Shown: positions 51,462 through 60,570, counted from the first letter of the stretch. The stretch is DNA of 64,000 bases from Campylobacterota bacterium (GCA_040752835.1 JBFMGG010000007.1:248001-312000), one strand, 5' to 3'. Made by a program: numbers and translations. Notes: generated by a model from the letters alone, not told the origin.

Positions 51462-51889
51462 GATTCCACCTCGCATTCCATCCCGATCTCGATCGCATGT
51501 AGCTCTTCGTCCGAGCCTTCACGTTTGTGTTGCCGATGGATCTTGGCCGCATCGAACGCGGTGAGGACCATGTGGGCGCACGCCTGCTGTTTTACGGGCC
51601 CCAGAGCGACCTTTTCACGCAGTTTTTCGGCGGCGGAAGCGGCGTAGGAGAGGGTTTCTCCTTTAACCATTTCGGTAAACATCGATCCCAGCACCACCGT
51701 GTCGTGGCAGCCGTTGGTCGCGTAACCGATATTTCGGATCCTTTCTTCTTCGCAGTCGAGATAAAGGATGACGAACTCGCCCGTTTTTTCACTGTGGCCG
51801 ACGCCCACACCGCTTGCGTTTTCGAGCGGGCCGTAGTTGCGGGGATGCATGAGATGCTCGACGATCTCTTGGTTCAGATTGTTTTCCAT
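51458..51889 (-). CDS. NifU/IscU-like iron-sulfur scaffold, first Cys missing
   Basis: The 143-residue protein follows the U-type scaffold: HLMHPRNYGPLENASGVGVG, then ATNGCHDTVVLGSMFTEMVKG with Cys61, and QQACAHMVLTAFDAA with Cys104. In IscU a Cys-Gly-Asp lies around residue 35; here the place reads SEKTGEF, so one of three cluster ligands is absent, while an extra Cys46 occurs in YLDCEEE. It may be a carrier or a specialised scaffold instead of the housekeeping one. First gene of a three-gene minus-strand operon. Confidence 0.8.
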   Translation of the reverse strand: MENNLNQEIVEHLMHPRNYGPLENASGVGVGHSEKTGEFVILYLDCEEERIRNIGYATNGCHDTVVLGSMFTEMVKGETLSYAASAAEKLREKVALGPVKQQACAHMVLTAFDAAKIHRQHKREGSDEELHAIEIGMECEVES

Positions 51890-51936
51890 TTGAAGATTAT
51901 AACGTAGCTTGAACCTCTTTGTAAGAGTACGCGCCG

Positions 51937-51942
51937 TACAAT
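51937..51942 (+). promoter_or_regulatory. ygiQ -10 box (TACAAT), possibly leaderless
   Basis: TACAAT ends six bases before the ygiQ ATG, and no Shine-Dalgarno lies between. If this box is used, transcription would start at or next to the ATG. Confidence 0.4.
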
Positions 51943-51948
51943 CGCATC

Positions 51949-53685
51949 ATGAAAATAACCCCCGAAACCCTCCGATACCTTCCCTCGACCCGTGCCGAAA
52001 TGGAGGCACGAGGCTGGGAACGCTGTGACGTGATCCTCGTCTCTGGCGATGCCTACATCGACTCTCCCTTCATCGGCGTCGCCGTCGTGGGACGGATACT
52101 GGAGCGGGAGGGGTACAAAGTCGGGATCATCGGACAGCCCGACGTTGCGACCGATGACATCATGCGGCTGGGAGAGCCGCGCCTTTTTTGGGGGGTCAGC
52201 GGCGGGAGCGTCGATTCGATGGTGGCCAACTACACCGCCACCAAAAAATTCCGCAAAAGCGACGACTACACCCCCGGCGGCGTGAACAACGCCCGCCCCG
52301 ACCGCGCGACGCTGGTCTACACCAACCTGATCCGAAAACATTTCAAAAACACTGCTCCCATCGTGCTGGGGGGGATCGAAGCGAGCCTGCGCCGCGTGAC
52401 CCATTATGATTACTGGTCCAACAAACTGCGCAAACCGGTGCTGTTTGACGCCAAGGCCGATTACCTGATCTACGGGATGGGGGAGGGGGCGATCATCGAG
52501 CTTCCCAAACGGCTCGAGCGGGGCGAATCGCCCCATGACATCCGGGGGTTGTGCTACATCGCCAAGGAACCGCGCGAGGGGTATCTGAGCCTCCCCTCGC
52601 ATCAGGAGTGCCTGGATAACAAAGAGCGTTATATCGATCTTTTCGACATCTTTTACGACAACAACGACCCCATCTCCGCCAAAGGGCTGTGCCAGGAGGT
52701 CGACGGGCGCTTCGCGATCCAGAACCCTCCGGCCGATTACCTCGACGAGGGGGAGATGGACGCCGTTTCGGCATTGCCCTTCACCCGCGAACTCCACCCC
52801 TATCACCGCCCAAATGGTGCGGTAAAGTGCCTTGAGACGATCAAGTTTTCAATCATGACCCATCAGGGGTGCTGGGGGGAATGCAACTTCTGCGCCATCG
52901 GCGTCCATCAGGGCAGAACGATCCGCACCCGCAGTGAGGAGTCGATCCTCTCTGAGGCGAAGCAGTTCACCGAATATAAGGATTTCAAAGGGATCATCAG
53001 CGACGTCGGGGGGCCGACGGCCAACATGTACGGCTACGAGTGCAGCAAGAAACTCAAACACGGCACCTGTGACCATCAGCGCTGCGTCGACGACACCCAC
53101 CTGTGCAAGAAGATGAAAGTCGACCACACCCGCGTCATCAACCTCCTGCGGCGCTTGCGGGAAGTGCGCGGGATCAAAAAGGCGTTCGTCGCCTCCGGGG
53201 TCCGCTACGATCTCATCAACGAAGACAAACGGCAGGGATACGAGTACCTCAAGGAGATGGTGCGCCACCACATCTCCGGGCAGATGAAAGTCGCCCCCGA
53301 ACACACCTCGCCCCACGTGCTGCACCTGATGAACAAGCCGGGCAAGCAGACCCTTGTGGATTTCAAAAAACTCTACGACCGTCTCAACCGCGAAGAGGGG
53401 AAAAACCAGTTTCTCACTTATTACCTGATCGCCGCGCATCCGGGATGCACCGAAAAAGACATGCACGACCTCAAGCGCTTCACGACGCAGGAACTCAAGA
53501 TGAATCCCGAACAGGCGCAGGTGTTCACCCCGACGCCGGGGACCTATTCGGCGGTGATGTATTACACCGAGATGGACCCCGTGAGCCGCCAAAAGATCTT
53601 CGTCGAAAAAGATACGGCGCGCAAGGAGAAGCAAAAACAGATCGTCGTCGCGAAGGACACGTTCAAAAGCGGTTTTGCGAGTTAG
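51949..53685 (+). CDS. YgiQ-family radical SAM protein
   Basis: The 578-residue protein starts with the family's B12-binding-like N-terminal region (RYLPSTRAEMEARGWERCDV and RLGEPRLFWGVSGGSVDSMV). The radical SAM cluster is QGCWGECNFC with Cys308, Cys312 and Cys315. The C-terminal part carries GQMKVAPEHTSPHVL and VFTPTPGTYSAVMYYT. The family is widespread but its reaction is unknown. It is divergent from the NifU-like operon across a 59-bp gap, which may reflect a shared link to iron-sulfur metabolism, though that is inference. Confidence 0.93.
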   Translation: MKITPETLRYLPSTRAEMEARGWERCDVILVSGDAYIDSPFIGVAVVGRILEREGYKVGIIGQPDVATDDIMRLGEPRLFWGVSGGSVDSMVANYTATKKFRKSDDYTPGGVNNARPDRATLVYTNLIRKHFKNTAPIVLGGIEASLRRVTHYDYWSNKLRKPVLFDAKADYLIYGMGEGAIIELPKRLERGESPHDIRGLCYIAKEPREGYLSLPSHQECLDNKERYIDLFDIFYDNNDPISAKGLCQEVDGRFAIQNPPADYLDEGEMDAVSALPFTRELHPYHRPNGAVKCLETIKFSIMTHQGCWGECNFCAIGVHQGRTIRTRSEESILSEAKQFTEYKDFKGIISDVGGPTANMYGYECSKKLKHGTCDHQRCVDDTHLCKKMKVDHTRVINLLRRLREVRGIKKAFVASGVRYDLINEDKRQGYEYLKEMVRHHISGQMKVAPEHTSPHVLHLMNKPGKQTLVDFKKLYDRLNREEGKNQFLTYYLIAAHPGCTEKDMHDLKRFTTQELKMNPEQAQVFTPTPGTYSAVMYYTEMDPVSRQKIFVEKDTARKEKQKQIVVAKDTFKSGFAS

Positions 53686-53742
53686 AAGCGAAAATCTGCT
53701 ATTCTACCCTCTTATGAGATCGACGAGGGGCAAGAGGGAGCG

Positions 53743-55260
53743 ATGGTAGATCCGGACGTATTGAAAAAACTCCGCAAAGCGCTGCACCACTACCCTCTGC
53801 TCTACGTCGAGGAGAACCCCGCGCTCAACGCGCAGGCCGGTGCGTTGTTCAAAAACATTTTCGACACCGTGTACGCGACGTGCGATGCGACGGAGGGGAT
53901 GGAGCTCTACGAACAGTACCATCCCGCCATCGTTGTCGCCGATATCAAAACGCCGCTTCTCGAAGGGCTCAAACTGGCCAAAAACATCACCGCGATCGAT
54001 CCGTCGGTGAAAATCATCTTTACGTCGGCGCACGACGACAAAGCATTGCTGCACGAAGCGATACGGCTGGGGGCTTTCGATTACGTCGTCAAACCCATCA
54101 CGGTTCAGAACCTCGTCGACGTTTTGGTCCGGTGTGCGCGTGAACTGCGTCTTCAGATGCATCAGCGCCTTTTCAATAACTACCTGCAAAACATTTTCAA
54201 CTACCAGCACAACCTGATCCTGCTGCTGCACCGCGAAACGGTCGTGATGGCCAACCAGCCCTGTCTGGAATTCTTCGGTGCGGCCAGCGTCGAGGAGTTC
54301 GGCCAGCGTTTCCTCAATTTCGGGGATCTGTTGCTCGAACACAGCGGTTTTTTGTACAACCACGACAAGATCGACTGGCTCAAAGAAGCCAAAAACCATC
54401 CGGGCAAACTCTTTAACGTCAAAATCGCCGATGCCGAGGGAAACAGCCACCATTTCGTCCTCAACATGCAGACGATCCCCGATAAAGAAGAGTATTACAT
54501 CCTTTCCCTCAACGACGTGAGCGAACTTAACCTGCTCAGGCTCTTCGACCCCGGCGCCGTGGAAAAAGAATCGATTCAAAAAGACAAACGGATTTTGCAC
54601 GGTCTGTTCGAAATGGCCAAACGGAACAACGCGAAAATCAAGGTCCACAATCTCTACAAAGGGCTTAGCATCACCAACGACGGGATCATCGACGAACTTG
54701 ACGAACATTACGTCTGGATCAAAACGACGTTCATGCAGCTCAAGGCGATGCAGTTCGAACGCCGGGTCGTACTGGTATCGGATATTTTTCCGATGTTCAT
54801 CGTGTCGACCGATCTGCTCCGGTTTAATTTCGACCGGATGACCGTCAAGCTCGGTGAATGCCGCATGAGTATGACGAGCCCGACCCGGCGCCAGTACATC
54901 CGTGTTCCTCCCGATTCGGAGGCCAAAGCGACGTTGCTGTTCCAGGGGAGAAAGTTCGAAACGGAGATTCAGATCGCCGATATTTCGATCAAAGCGATGC
55001 GCCTGATACTGGCGTCGCTTCCCGCCGGATTCCAGACCGGATCGAAAGTTATCCTCGATTTCGTGCTGGGGGCGCCGCCCCTCAAGCCGATCATCATCAA
55101 TACCGAAGCCGAAGTCTACCGGATCGGCGAACTCTACCATCAGTACGAAGCGGTTTTTACCTACGAACTTCGCGGCCGCCATCACAAAGAGCTGATCGAT
55201 TACATCGCCAAACGCCAGATGCAGTTAATTCGGGAATTCAAGGAGAGACAAAATGAATAA
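53743..55260 (+). CDS. REC-PAS-PilZ response regulator (c-di-GMP effector)
   Basis: The 505-residue protein has a receiver at 17-135 (LLYVEENPALN; phospho-acceptor Asp67 in VVADIKTP; Lys117 in VVKPIT), a PAS-like domain near 153-262, a YcgR-N-like segment near 295-375, and a PilZ domain near 382-480. PilZ has the Arg pair R-QYI-R at 383-387. The D/N-x-S-x-x-G motif reads DISIKA at 413-418, with Ala in place of Gly. It should bind c-di-GMP and take phosphate from a kinase that is not nearby. GAGGGAG precedes the ATG. Its last eight bases overlap the ODP-like gene, so the two probably act together. Confidence 0.82.
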   Translation: MVDPDVLKKLRKALHHYPLLYVEENPALNAQAGALFKNIFDTVYATCDATEGMELYEQYHPAIVVADIKTPLLEGLKLAKNITAIDPSVKIIFTSAHDDKALLHEAIRLGAFDYVVKPITVQNLVDVLVRCARELRLQMHQRLFNNYLQNIFNYQHNLILLLHRETVVMANQPCLEFFGAASVEEFGQRFLNFGDLLLEHSGFLYNHDKIDWLKEAKNHPGKLFNVKIADAEGNSHHFVLNMQTIPDKEEYYILSLNDVSELNLLRLFDPGAVEKESIQKDKRILHGLFEMAKRNNAKIKVHNLYKGLSITNDGIIDELDEHYVWIKTTFMQLKAMQFERRVVLVSDIFPMFIVSTDLLRFNFDRMTVKLGECRMSMTSPTRRQYIRVPPDSEAKATLLFQGRKFETEIQIADISIKAMRLILASLPAGFQTGSKVILDFVLGAPPLKPIIINTEAEVYRIGELYHQYEAVFTYELRGRHHKELIDYIAKRQMQLIREFKERQNE

Positions 55261-56023
55261 AGAAACACTGTTGTTCGAAGACGGCGCCCACAAATGCGTC
55301 ATGTTCAGCCTGGAAGACGAAGAACAGGAGGAAAACTCCCTTTCGGTCAACCAGTTTTTGATCATCCAGGGGGAGAGCGCGGTCCTGATCGATCCGGGTA
55401 GCGGGGCGATTTTCACCGAACTCTACGATGCGGTGGCGCGCCATATCGATCCGCGAAAAATCAAATACATTTTCTTTTCCCATCAGGACCCCGACGTCGC
55501 GGGGGCGATCGCGGAATGGAGCGTCGCGACGAGCGCGCAACTGGTCATTTCGGGATTGTGGAGCCGTTTCATGAGTCATTACGGCCTTACCGATTCGTCC
55601 CGGATCATCGCGCTCCCCGACCACGGGGGACGGGTACCGTTCAAGGACGGGTTTATCCAGTTCATCCCCGCCCATTTTCTTCACAGTCCGGGAAATTTTT
55701 CGCTCTACGACAGCCGTTCTAAAATCGTTTTTTCGGGAGACATCGGGGCAGCGATCCTCTCGCCGCAGAACCTGAACAAACGGGTGGACGATTTCGAAAG
55801 CCATCGGCCGTTCCTGGAGAGCTTTCACCGTCGCTACATGGCATCGAACGTTTTTTGCCGCGCATGGGTACGCGAGGTGAGACGGTACGACGTCGATACG
55901 ATCGCTCCCCAGCACGGGTCTCTTTTTCGCGGCGAGAATGCGGCGGCGTTTTTGGAATGGTTCGAAAACGTCGAAGGGGGAGCCGAACATATCGACGAAC
56001 TGTATCTTCCGCACATCGGATAG
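55253..56023 (+). CDS. ODP-like metallo-beta-lactamase di-iron protein
   Basis: The 256-residue protein has the flavodiiron beta-lactamase fold without flavodoxin. Metal-site candidates are H77-x-D79-x-D81 (SHQDPDVAG), His144 (AHFLHSPGNF), Asp163 (FSGDIGA) and His221 (PQHGSLFRG). This matches the oxygen-binding di-iron proteins (ODP) linked to chemotaxis in some bacteria; the H-x-D-x-D in place of H-x-E-x-D is a variation. It could sense oxygen and feed the overlapped REC-PAS-PilZ regulator. A simple O2 or NO reductase is the alternative, but the flavin domain needed for electrons is absent. Confidence 0.78.
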   Translation: MNKETLLFEDGAHKCVMFSLEDEEQEENSLSVNQFLIIQGESAVLIDPGSGAIFTELYDAVARHIDPRKIKYIFFSHQDPDVAGAIAEWSVATSAQLVISGLWSRFMSHYGLTDSSRIIALPDHGGRVPFKDGFIQFIPAHFLHSPGNFSLYDSRSKIVFSGDIGAAILSPQNLNKRVDDFESHRPFLESFHRRYMASNVFCRAWVREVRRYDVDTIAPQHGSLFRGENAAAFLEWFENVEGGAEHIDELYLPHIG

Positions 56024-56132
56024 GCGTCCGAACCCGGGGGGAGGAAGTGGAACAATTTTTGCGCTCTTACCTCCCTTTTAGTTTGAATCGCCTACAATAA
56101 ACGCTTCAAATACAAGCATACGGATCACTCTT

Positions 56133-56381
56133 TTGCGAATCGACAAATTTTTAAATGCCGTCAATCTGACCAAACGCCGCGCCGTAGCGCAGGACATGAT
56201 CGCCGAGGGGGTGGTCTACATCAACGGCAAAGCCGTCAAGCCCTCCAAAAACGTCGCCGTCGGCGATATCATCACGCTCGTCTACCTCGATCGCCAGATG
56301 CGTTATGAAGTACTGGCCCTGCCGACGGTCAAATCGACGCCCAAATCGGCCCAAAACCTCTACGTGAAGGAACTTTCATGA
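56133..56381 (+). CDS. S4-domain RNA-binding protein
   Basis: The 82-residue protein is almost wholly an S4 fold (MRIDKFLNAVNLTKRRAVAQ; GVVYINGKAVKPSKNVAVGD). Relatives include Hsp15 and RqcP, which bind rRNA on stalled ribosomal subunits. The start is TTG at 56133, needed for the complete S4 fold; the site has no strong Shine-Dalgarno. The stop overlaps trpD (ATGA). In Campylobacter a like gene precedes tsaE. Confidence 0.85.
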   Translation: MRIDKFLNAVNLTKRRAVAQDMIAEGVVYINGKAVKPSKNVAVGDIITLVYLDRQMRYEVLALPTVKSTPKSAQNLYVKELS

Positions 56382-57358
56382 ACCCGATGAAAAGCGATTT
56401 CGAAGCGCTCTTCGAACACCGCCTGAGCGATGGGGAGATGAGGGAGTTTCTCCTCTCGCTGACGCTGAACGAATCGACCTCTCCCTCAATGATCGCGACC
56501 GCTGCTGAGGTGATGAAACGCCACGCCCTGGCCCTGGACGTTCCCGCCGAGCTCAAAGAGAAGCTGATCGACGTCGTCGGAACCGGAGGGGACAAGAGCG
56601 GAAGTTTCAACGTCAGCTCCACCGTTTCGATCCTCCTCGCCGCGTGCGGGGCGTTCGTCGCCAAACACGGCAACCGCTCCATCACTTCCAAATCCGGAAG
56701 TGCCGACGTTCTGGAGACGCTGGGGATCAAGCTTGACCTGAGTCTGGAGCAAAGCGCCGCACTGCTTGAAGAGACCGGCTTCACCTTTCTCTTCGCCCAG
56801 TATCACCATCCGGCGATGAAATTCATCATGCCGATCCGCCGTTCGATCCCTGAAAAGACGGTTTTCAACATCCTCGGCCCCCTGACCAATCCCGTGGGGC
56901 TTTCGAAAATCCTGCTGGGGGTTTTCGATGAGGTATTCGTCCCCAAAATGGCCGAAGCGGCCCGCGAACTGGGGATGAAATCGGCGATCGTGGTGAGCTC
57001 GCGGGAGCGGATGGACGAGGTGAGCATCAGCGATATCACCTACGCGGCACACCTGCACGGCGGAAAAATCGATTATTTCGAGATCGATCCCGAAGCGCTG
57101 GGGATCAAAAAAGCCCCTTTCGAAGCGATTCTGGGCGGCGATGCGGCACTCAACGCGAAAATCCTGACCGATATTCTCAACAACCGCGCGACCGATGCGC
57201 AGCGTGACATGGTGCTGATCAACGCCGCTTACGCCCTCATCGCCGAGGGGATGGCACGCGACGCGCAAGAGGGGCTTGAAATCGCCCGAGACGGGCTTTT
57301 CAGCGGAAAGGCGGCCGCAAAACTCGCCCAGATCGCCGACGTATCGTCCAAACTATGA
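56378..57358 (+). CDS. trpD: Anthranilate phosphoribosyltransferase
   Basis: TrpD joins anthranilate and PRPP in tryptophan synthesis. The 326-residue enzyme has the PRPP loop VVGTGGDKSGSFNVSS, KHGNRSITSKSGSADVLETL (two parts) and FLFAQYHHPAMKF, then PIRRSIPEKTVFNILGPLTNP. It is a stand-alone trpD: no other trp gene is near, and it is inserted between S4 and tsaE. The ATG overlaps the S4 stop and the stop overlaps tsaE. Confidence 0.96.
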   Translation: MNPMKSDFEALFEHRLSDGEMREFLLSLTLNESTSPSMIATAAEVMKRHALALDVPAELKEKLIDVVGTGGDKSGSFNVSSTVSILLAACGAFVAKHGNRSITSKSGSADVLETLGIKLDLSLEQSAALLEETGFTFLFAQYHHPAMKFIMPIRRSIPEKTVFNILGPLTNPVGLSKILLGVFDEVFVPKMAEAARELGMKSAIVVSSRERMDEVSISDITYAAHLHGGKIDYFEIDPEALGIKKAPFEAILGGDAALNAKILTDILNNRATDAQRDMVLINAAYALIAEGMARDAQEGLEIARDGLFSGKAAAKLAQIADVSSKL

Positions 57359-57765
57359 GCGAATATTCTCTGGACCGGCTTCCCCAGTTGTGCGCGCACA
57401 TCGCGCAGCAGCTTCCGCACGGGGGAATCGTGATTCTCCGCGGCGATCTCTCCAGCGGAAAAACGACCCTTACGCAGGCGTTTGCCCGGCATCTTTGCGT
57501 AGAGGAGTCGGTGACGTCGCCGACGTTTTCGCTGCAGCAGATCTATGGAGAGAAACTGTACCATTACGATCTGTACAACTACGGGTTTGAAAAGTTTTTG
57601 AGCCTGGGGATGATGGAAGAGCTCGAAAAACCGGGGTATCACCTCGTCGAATGGGGTGACGATACACTGGTCGGATGGCTCAAACGGAGCGGTTTGGAAA
57701 CCGTGATCGTCGAAATTACCAAATGCGGCGAAACGTCGCGATGTTATGAGGTGTACCGTGCATGA
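57355..57765 (+). CDS. tsaE: tRNA t6A biosynthesis ATPase TsaE
   Basis: TsaE drives the TsaBD complex that makes N6-threonylcarbamoyladenosine on tRNA. The 136-residue protein has the P-loop LRGDLSSGKTTLTQAF, SPTFSLQQIY and the Walker-B-like LVEWGD. The ATG overlaps the trpD stop. Length is usual. Confidence 0.95.
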   Translation: MSEYSLDRLPQLCAHIAQQLPHGGIVILRGDLSSGKTTLTQAFARHLCVEESVTSPTFSLQQIYGEKLYHYDLYNYGFEKFLSLGMMEELEKPGYHLVEWGDDTLVGWLKRSGLETVIVEITKCGETSRCYEVYRA

Positions 57766-58480
57766 ATTGAAAGTCGAACGTCTGGTCAAAACGATCAAAA
57801 AACACGAAATCGTCCGGGGGATCAGCATGGAGCTGCGAACGGGGGAGGTTGTCGGTCTGCTGGGACCCAACGGAGCGGGGAAAACGACGACGTTTTACAT
57901 GATTTGCGGCCTCGTCGAAGCGACGGAGGGGAAAGTGTTCATCGACGGCGCCGACGTCTCGGATCTTCCGCTCCATCAGCGCTCCAAGATGGGGATCGGG
58001 TATCTGCCGCAGGAGGCCTCGATTTTCAAAGACCTCACGGTCGAAGAGAACCTGATTATCGCCGCGCAGGCGGGAAAACTCGATCCGCAGACGCAGGAAA
58101 AGCGGATCGAGGAGCTTCTGGAGATGTTTAACATCGAGCCGATCCGCAACCGCCGCGGCATCAACCTTTCGGGAGGAGAGCGCCGACGCGCCGAGATCGC
58201 CCGCGCACTGGTGAACAAACCCCGCTTTTTGCTCCTGGACGAACCGTTCGCGGGGGTCGATCCGATCGCGGTAATGGATATCCAGAGCGTTATTTCGCAG
58301 CTCGTCGAATTCGGGATCGGGGTTTTGATCACCGACCATAACGTCCGTGAGACCCTTGCGGTCTGCGACCGCGCCTACGTTATCAAAAACGGGACGCTGC
58401 TGGCATCGGGGACGAGCGACGAAATCGCCCACAACAGCGATGTGCGCCAACACTATCTCGGTGAATCGTTCAAGTTCTAA
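57758..58480 (+). CDS. lptB: LPS export ABC ATPase LptB
   Basis: LptB powers LptFG to move lipopolysaccharide to the outer membrane. The 240-residue ATPase has Walker A LGPNGAGKTTT, Q-loop YLPQEASIF, signature LSGGERRRAEIARAL, Walker B FLLLDEPFAGVDP and the switch ITDHNVRETL. I chose GTG at 57758, with GAGG seven bases upstream, over the ATG at 57746; it overlaps the tsaE stop by eight bases. rpoN follows after six bases, the order found in many proteobacteria. Confidence 0.95.
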   Translation: MHELKVERLVKTIKKHEIVRGISMELRTGEVVGLLGPNGAGKTTTFYMICGLVEATEGKVFIDGADVSDLPLHQRSKMGIGYLPQEASIFKDLTVEENLIIAAQAGKLDPQTQEKRIEELLEMFNIEPIRNRRGINLSGGERRRAEIARALVNKPRFLLLDEPFAGVDPIAVMDIQSVISQLVEFGIGVLITDHNVRETLAVCDRAYVIKNGTLLASGTSDEIAHNSDVRQHYLGESFKF

Positions 58481-58486
58481 CCGCGC

Positions 58487-59755
58487 ATGTTACGGGTCAA
58501 AACAAACGTCGAGCTCAAAAACAAGCTCTCCAACACGCTTCGCAACTGGCTGCCGATTCTCCACTCCAGCCTCAGCGACCTGGGCGAAGCGATGGCACCG
58601 TTTGTCGAAAACAATCCCCTCATCGAAGTGAAATCGGGATTCGAAGAGAATTTCGAATCCCGCATTCCGAAAAAAATCCAGTACGGCTACGTTCAAAATT
58701 CCCAGTCCCAGGCGATCGAGGCGCTGACCGTCCAGCAAAAAAGCCTCTACGAGGTGCTCGAAGAGCAGATCGACGCCCCCCTTTTCCCAACCCCCCTGTC
58801 ACAGCTGATCGGCCGTCACGTGATTGAAAACCTCGATGAGGGAGGGTATTACGAAGGGGATGCGGAGGCGTTTTGCGCCGAGCACGCCATAACGATCGAG
58901 CAGTTCGAAAAAATCCGCGCCCGATTCGTCCACGTCGAACCGGTCGGGATCGGGGCACGCAGCGTTTCGGAGTCGTTTTTGTTTCAGCTGGAATCTTCCC
59001 AGATCAGCGACGAGGCGTATTCCCTGGCCAGGGAGATGATTGTCCATCTCGACGAACTGAGCCGTTACCGTAAGGAAAAAGGGTTCGGCGAAGCGATGAA
59101 AGTGATCACCGGCTTCAAAAATCCTCCCGCCATCGAATATCTCGAAGAGTCGGCGCAGATCGTGCCCGATCTGATGATCTACACCGATCCGGAGGAGGGA
59201 ATCGAGGTAAAACTCAATGACCGTTATTACCCTTCTATCGCCATCGACAACGCTTACGGGATCGACCACGCGTTCGTCAAGGAGAAGATCAAAGAGGCCA
59301 AAAGCCTCGTGGACGCGCTGGAGATGCGCAAGGCGACGCTGTACAAGGTGGGGCTGATGATTGTAGAGTACCAGTACGACTTTTTCACGGGGGGATCGAT
59401 CAAACCGCTGACCCTCAAAACCCTCGCCGACGAGTTCGGCCACAACCCCTCGACGATTTCGCGCGCCATCGCCAACAAATACATCGCCTGCGACCGCGGA
59501 ATCTATGCGATGAAAGATTTTTTTACGACCGCCATCGACGAAGACGTTTCCAACGCCGCGATCAAGGAATACGTCAGCGAACTGGTCAAAAGCGAATCCC
59601 CCAAAAAGCCCCTGAGCGACATGAAACTGCTCGAAATGGTGCAGAAAAAATTCAACATCACGATGGTGCGCCGCACCATCGCCAAATACCGCAAACAGCT
59701 CGACATTCCCGGATCGAGCGAGCGCAAGCAGCTCTACTTGCTCGGCGGTTCGTGA
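58487..59755 (+). CDS. rpoN: RNA polymerase sigma-54 factor
   Basis: Sigma-54 directs -24/-12 promoters and here probably the middle flagellar genes with FlgS/FlgR. The 422-residue protein has a short region I (LRVKTNVELKNKLSNTLRNW), the core-binding domain (IGRHVIENLDEGGYYEGD; FVHVEPVGIGARSVSE), the HTH FGHNPSTISRAIANK and the RpoN box VRRTIAKYRKQL. It is shorter than the ~480 residues of enterobacteria, as usual in this phylum. Confidence 0.97.
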   Translation: MLRVKTNVELKNKLSNTLRNWLPILHSSLSDLGEAMAPFVENNPLIEVKSGFEENFESRIPKKIQYGYVQNSQSQAIEALTVQQKSLYEVLEEQIDAPLFPTPLSQLIGRHVIENLDEGGYYEGDAEAFCAEHAITIEQFEKIRARFVHVEPVGIGARSVSESFLFQLESSQISDEAYSLAREMIVHLDELSRYRKEKGFGEAMKVITGFKNPPAIEYLEESAQIVPDLMIYTDPEEGIEVKLNDRYYPSIAIDNAYGIDHAFVKEKIKEAKSLVDALEMRKATLYKVGLMIVEYQYDFFTGGSIKPLTLKTLADEFGHNPSTISRAIANKYIACDRGIYAMKDFFTTAIDEDVSNAAIKEYVSELVKSESPKKPLSDMKLLEMVQKKFNITMVRRTIAKYRKQLDIPGSSERKQLYLLGGS

Positions 59756-59759
59756 CGCG

Positions 59760-60563
59760 ATGGAGCGCAGAAAGCTCAAAGCGCTACTCGACGGCGAGGC
59801 GGCGGCGCGAAACTGCGAAAATGAACTGTGCGAATCGCGCCCCGACCCGCTGATGGTCGCGCGGCGTTTCCCCGACGAACACCATGCACTGACCTGTGCG
59901 TTGTTTGCGTACGGAAGCGCCAAAGCGATCGTCGCTTTTACCGCGTCGCTCGAACCGTCGTACATCGGCATGGAGGAGGAACGGCTGCGCGAACAACTTC
60001 GGGGGAAATATTACCGTTTTCAGAATAGCGAGGACATCGTGCAGTGGTTCGTAACGCTGGGGAGGCTTCGCGTCTGCGGAGGTGCGGAAGCGGTATTCAT
60101 GCAAGGCTACGCAAAAGAGGGGGTCATCGGAGGGCTTTCGACGCTTATCGGGAAGCTCTATGACCTTAACCCCTACCGTTCGCAAGGGTATGAATTTTTG
60201 ATCGGCAAACCGGTTTCGTCCCCCTCGAAAGCCTCGGCGATGAAACGGTGGATGATGTACCTGCGCTGGATGGTGCGCCGCGACGAACTGGATATGGGTC
60301 TGTGGAACGGGGTGAAGCGTTCGGAACTGATCATGCCGCTTGATACCCATACGTTCAACGTCTCCCGCAGTCTCGGGTTGTTGGAACGGGGAACGTGCGA
60401 TTTGCGCGCGGCGCTCGAACTGACCGAAAATCTCCGCCTTTTCGACCCCGAGGACCCTCTCAGATACGATTTCGCCCTCTATCGCATCGGACAGGAGAAG
60501 ATGCTCGCCGAAACGGGGAAGAGGGCAAATATGGTACAATCACGCCACCAAGTAAAAGGGTAA
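59760..60563 (+). CDS. TIGR02757 family protein (DUF2400)
   Basis: The 267-residue protein has the family blocks PDPLMVARRFPDEHHALTCAL (two parts), FAYGSAKAI, and KRWMMYLRWMVRRDELDMGLW, then PLDTHTFNVSRSLGL. The last part resembles HhH-GPD DNA glycosylase folds, so a DNA- or nucleic-acid-related role is possible; none is proven to my knowledge. It follows rpoN by four bases and precedes the COG3400 gene by seven. Confidence 0.88.
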   Translation: MERRKLKALLDGEAAARNCENELCESRPDPLMVARRFPDEHHALTCALFAYGSAKAIVAFTASLEPSYIGMEEERLREQLRGKYYRFQNSEDIVQWFVTLGRLRVCGGAEAVFMQGYAKEGVIGGLSTLIGKLYDLNPYRSQGYEFLIGKPVSSPSKASAMKRWMMYLRWMVRRDELDMGLWNGVKRSELIMPLDTHTFNVSRSLGLLERGTCDLRAALELTENLRLFDPEDPLRYDFALYRIGQEKMLAETGKRANMVQSRHQVKG

Positions 60564-60570
60564 TCATCGG

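Noticed and set aside
53704-55185. Long minus-strand open frame opposite the REC-PAS-PilZ gene
   Set aside because: The plus-strand product has clear domains; the antisense translation has none.
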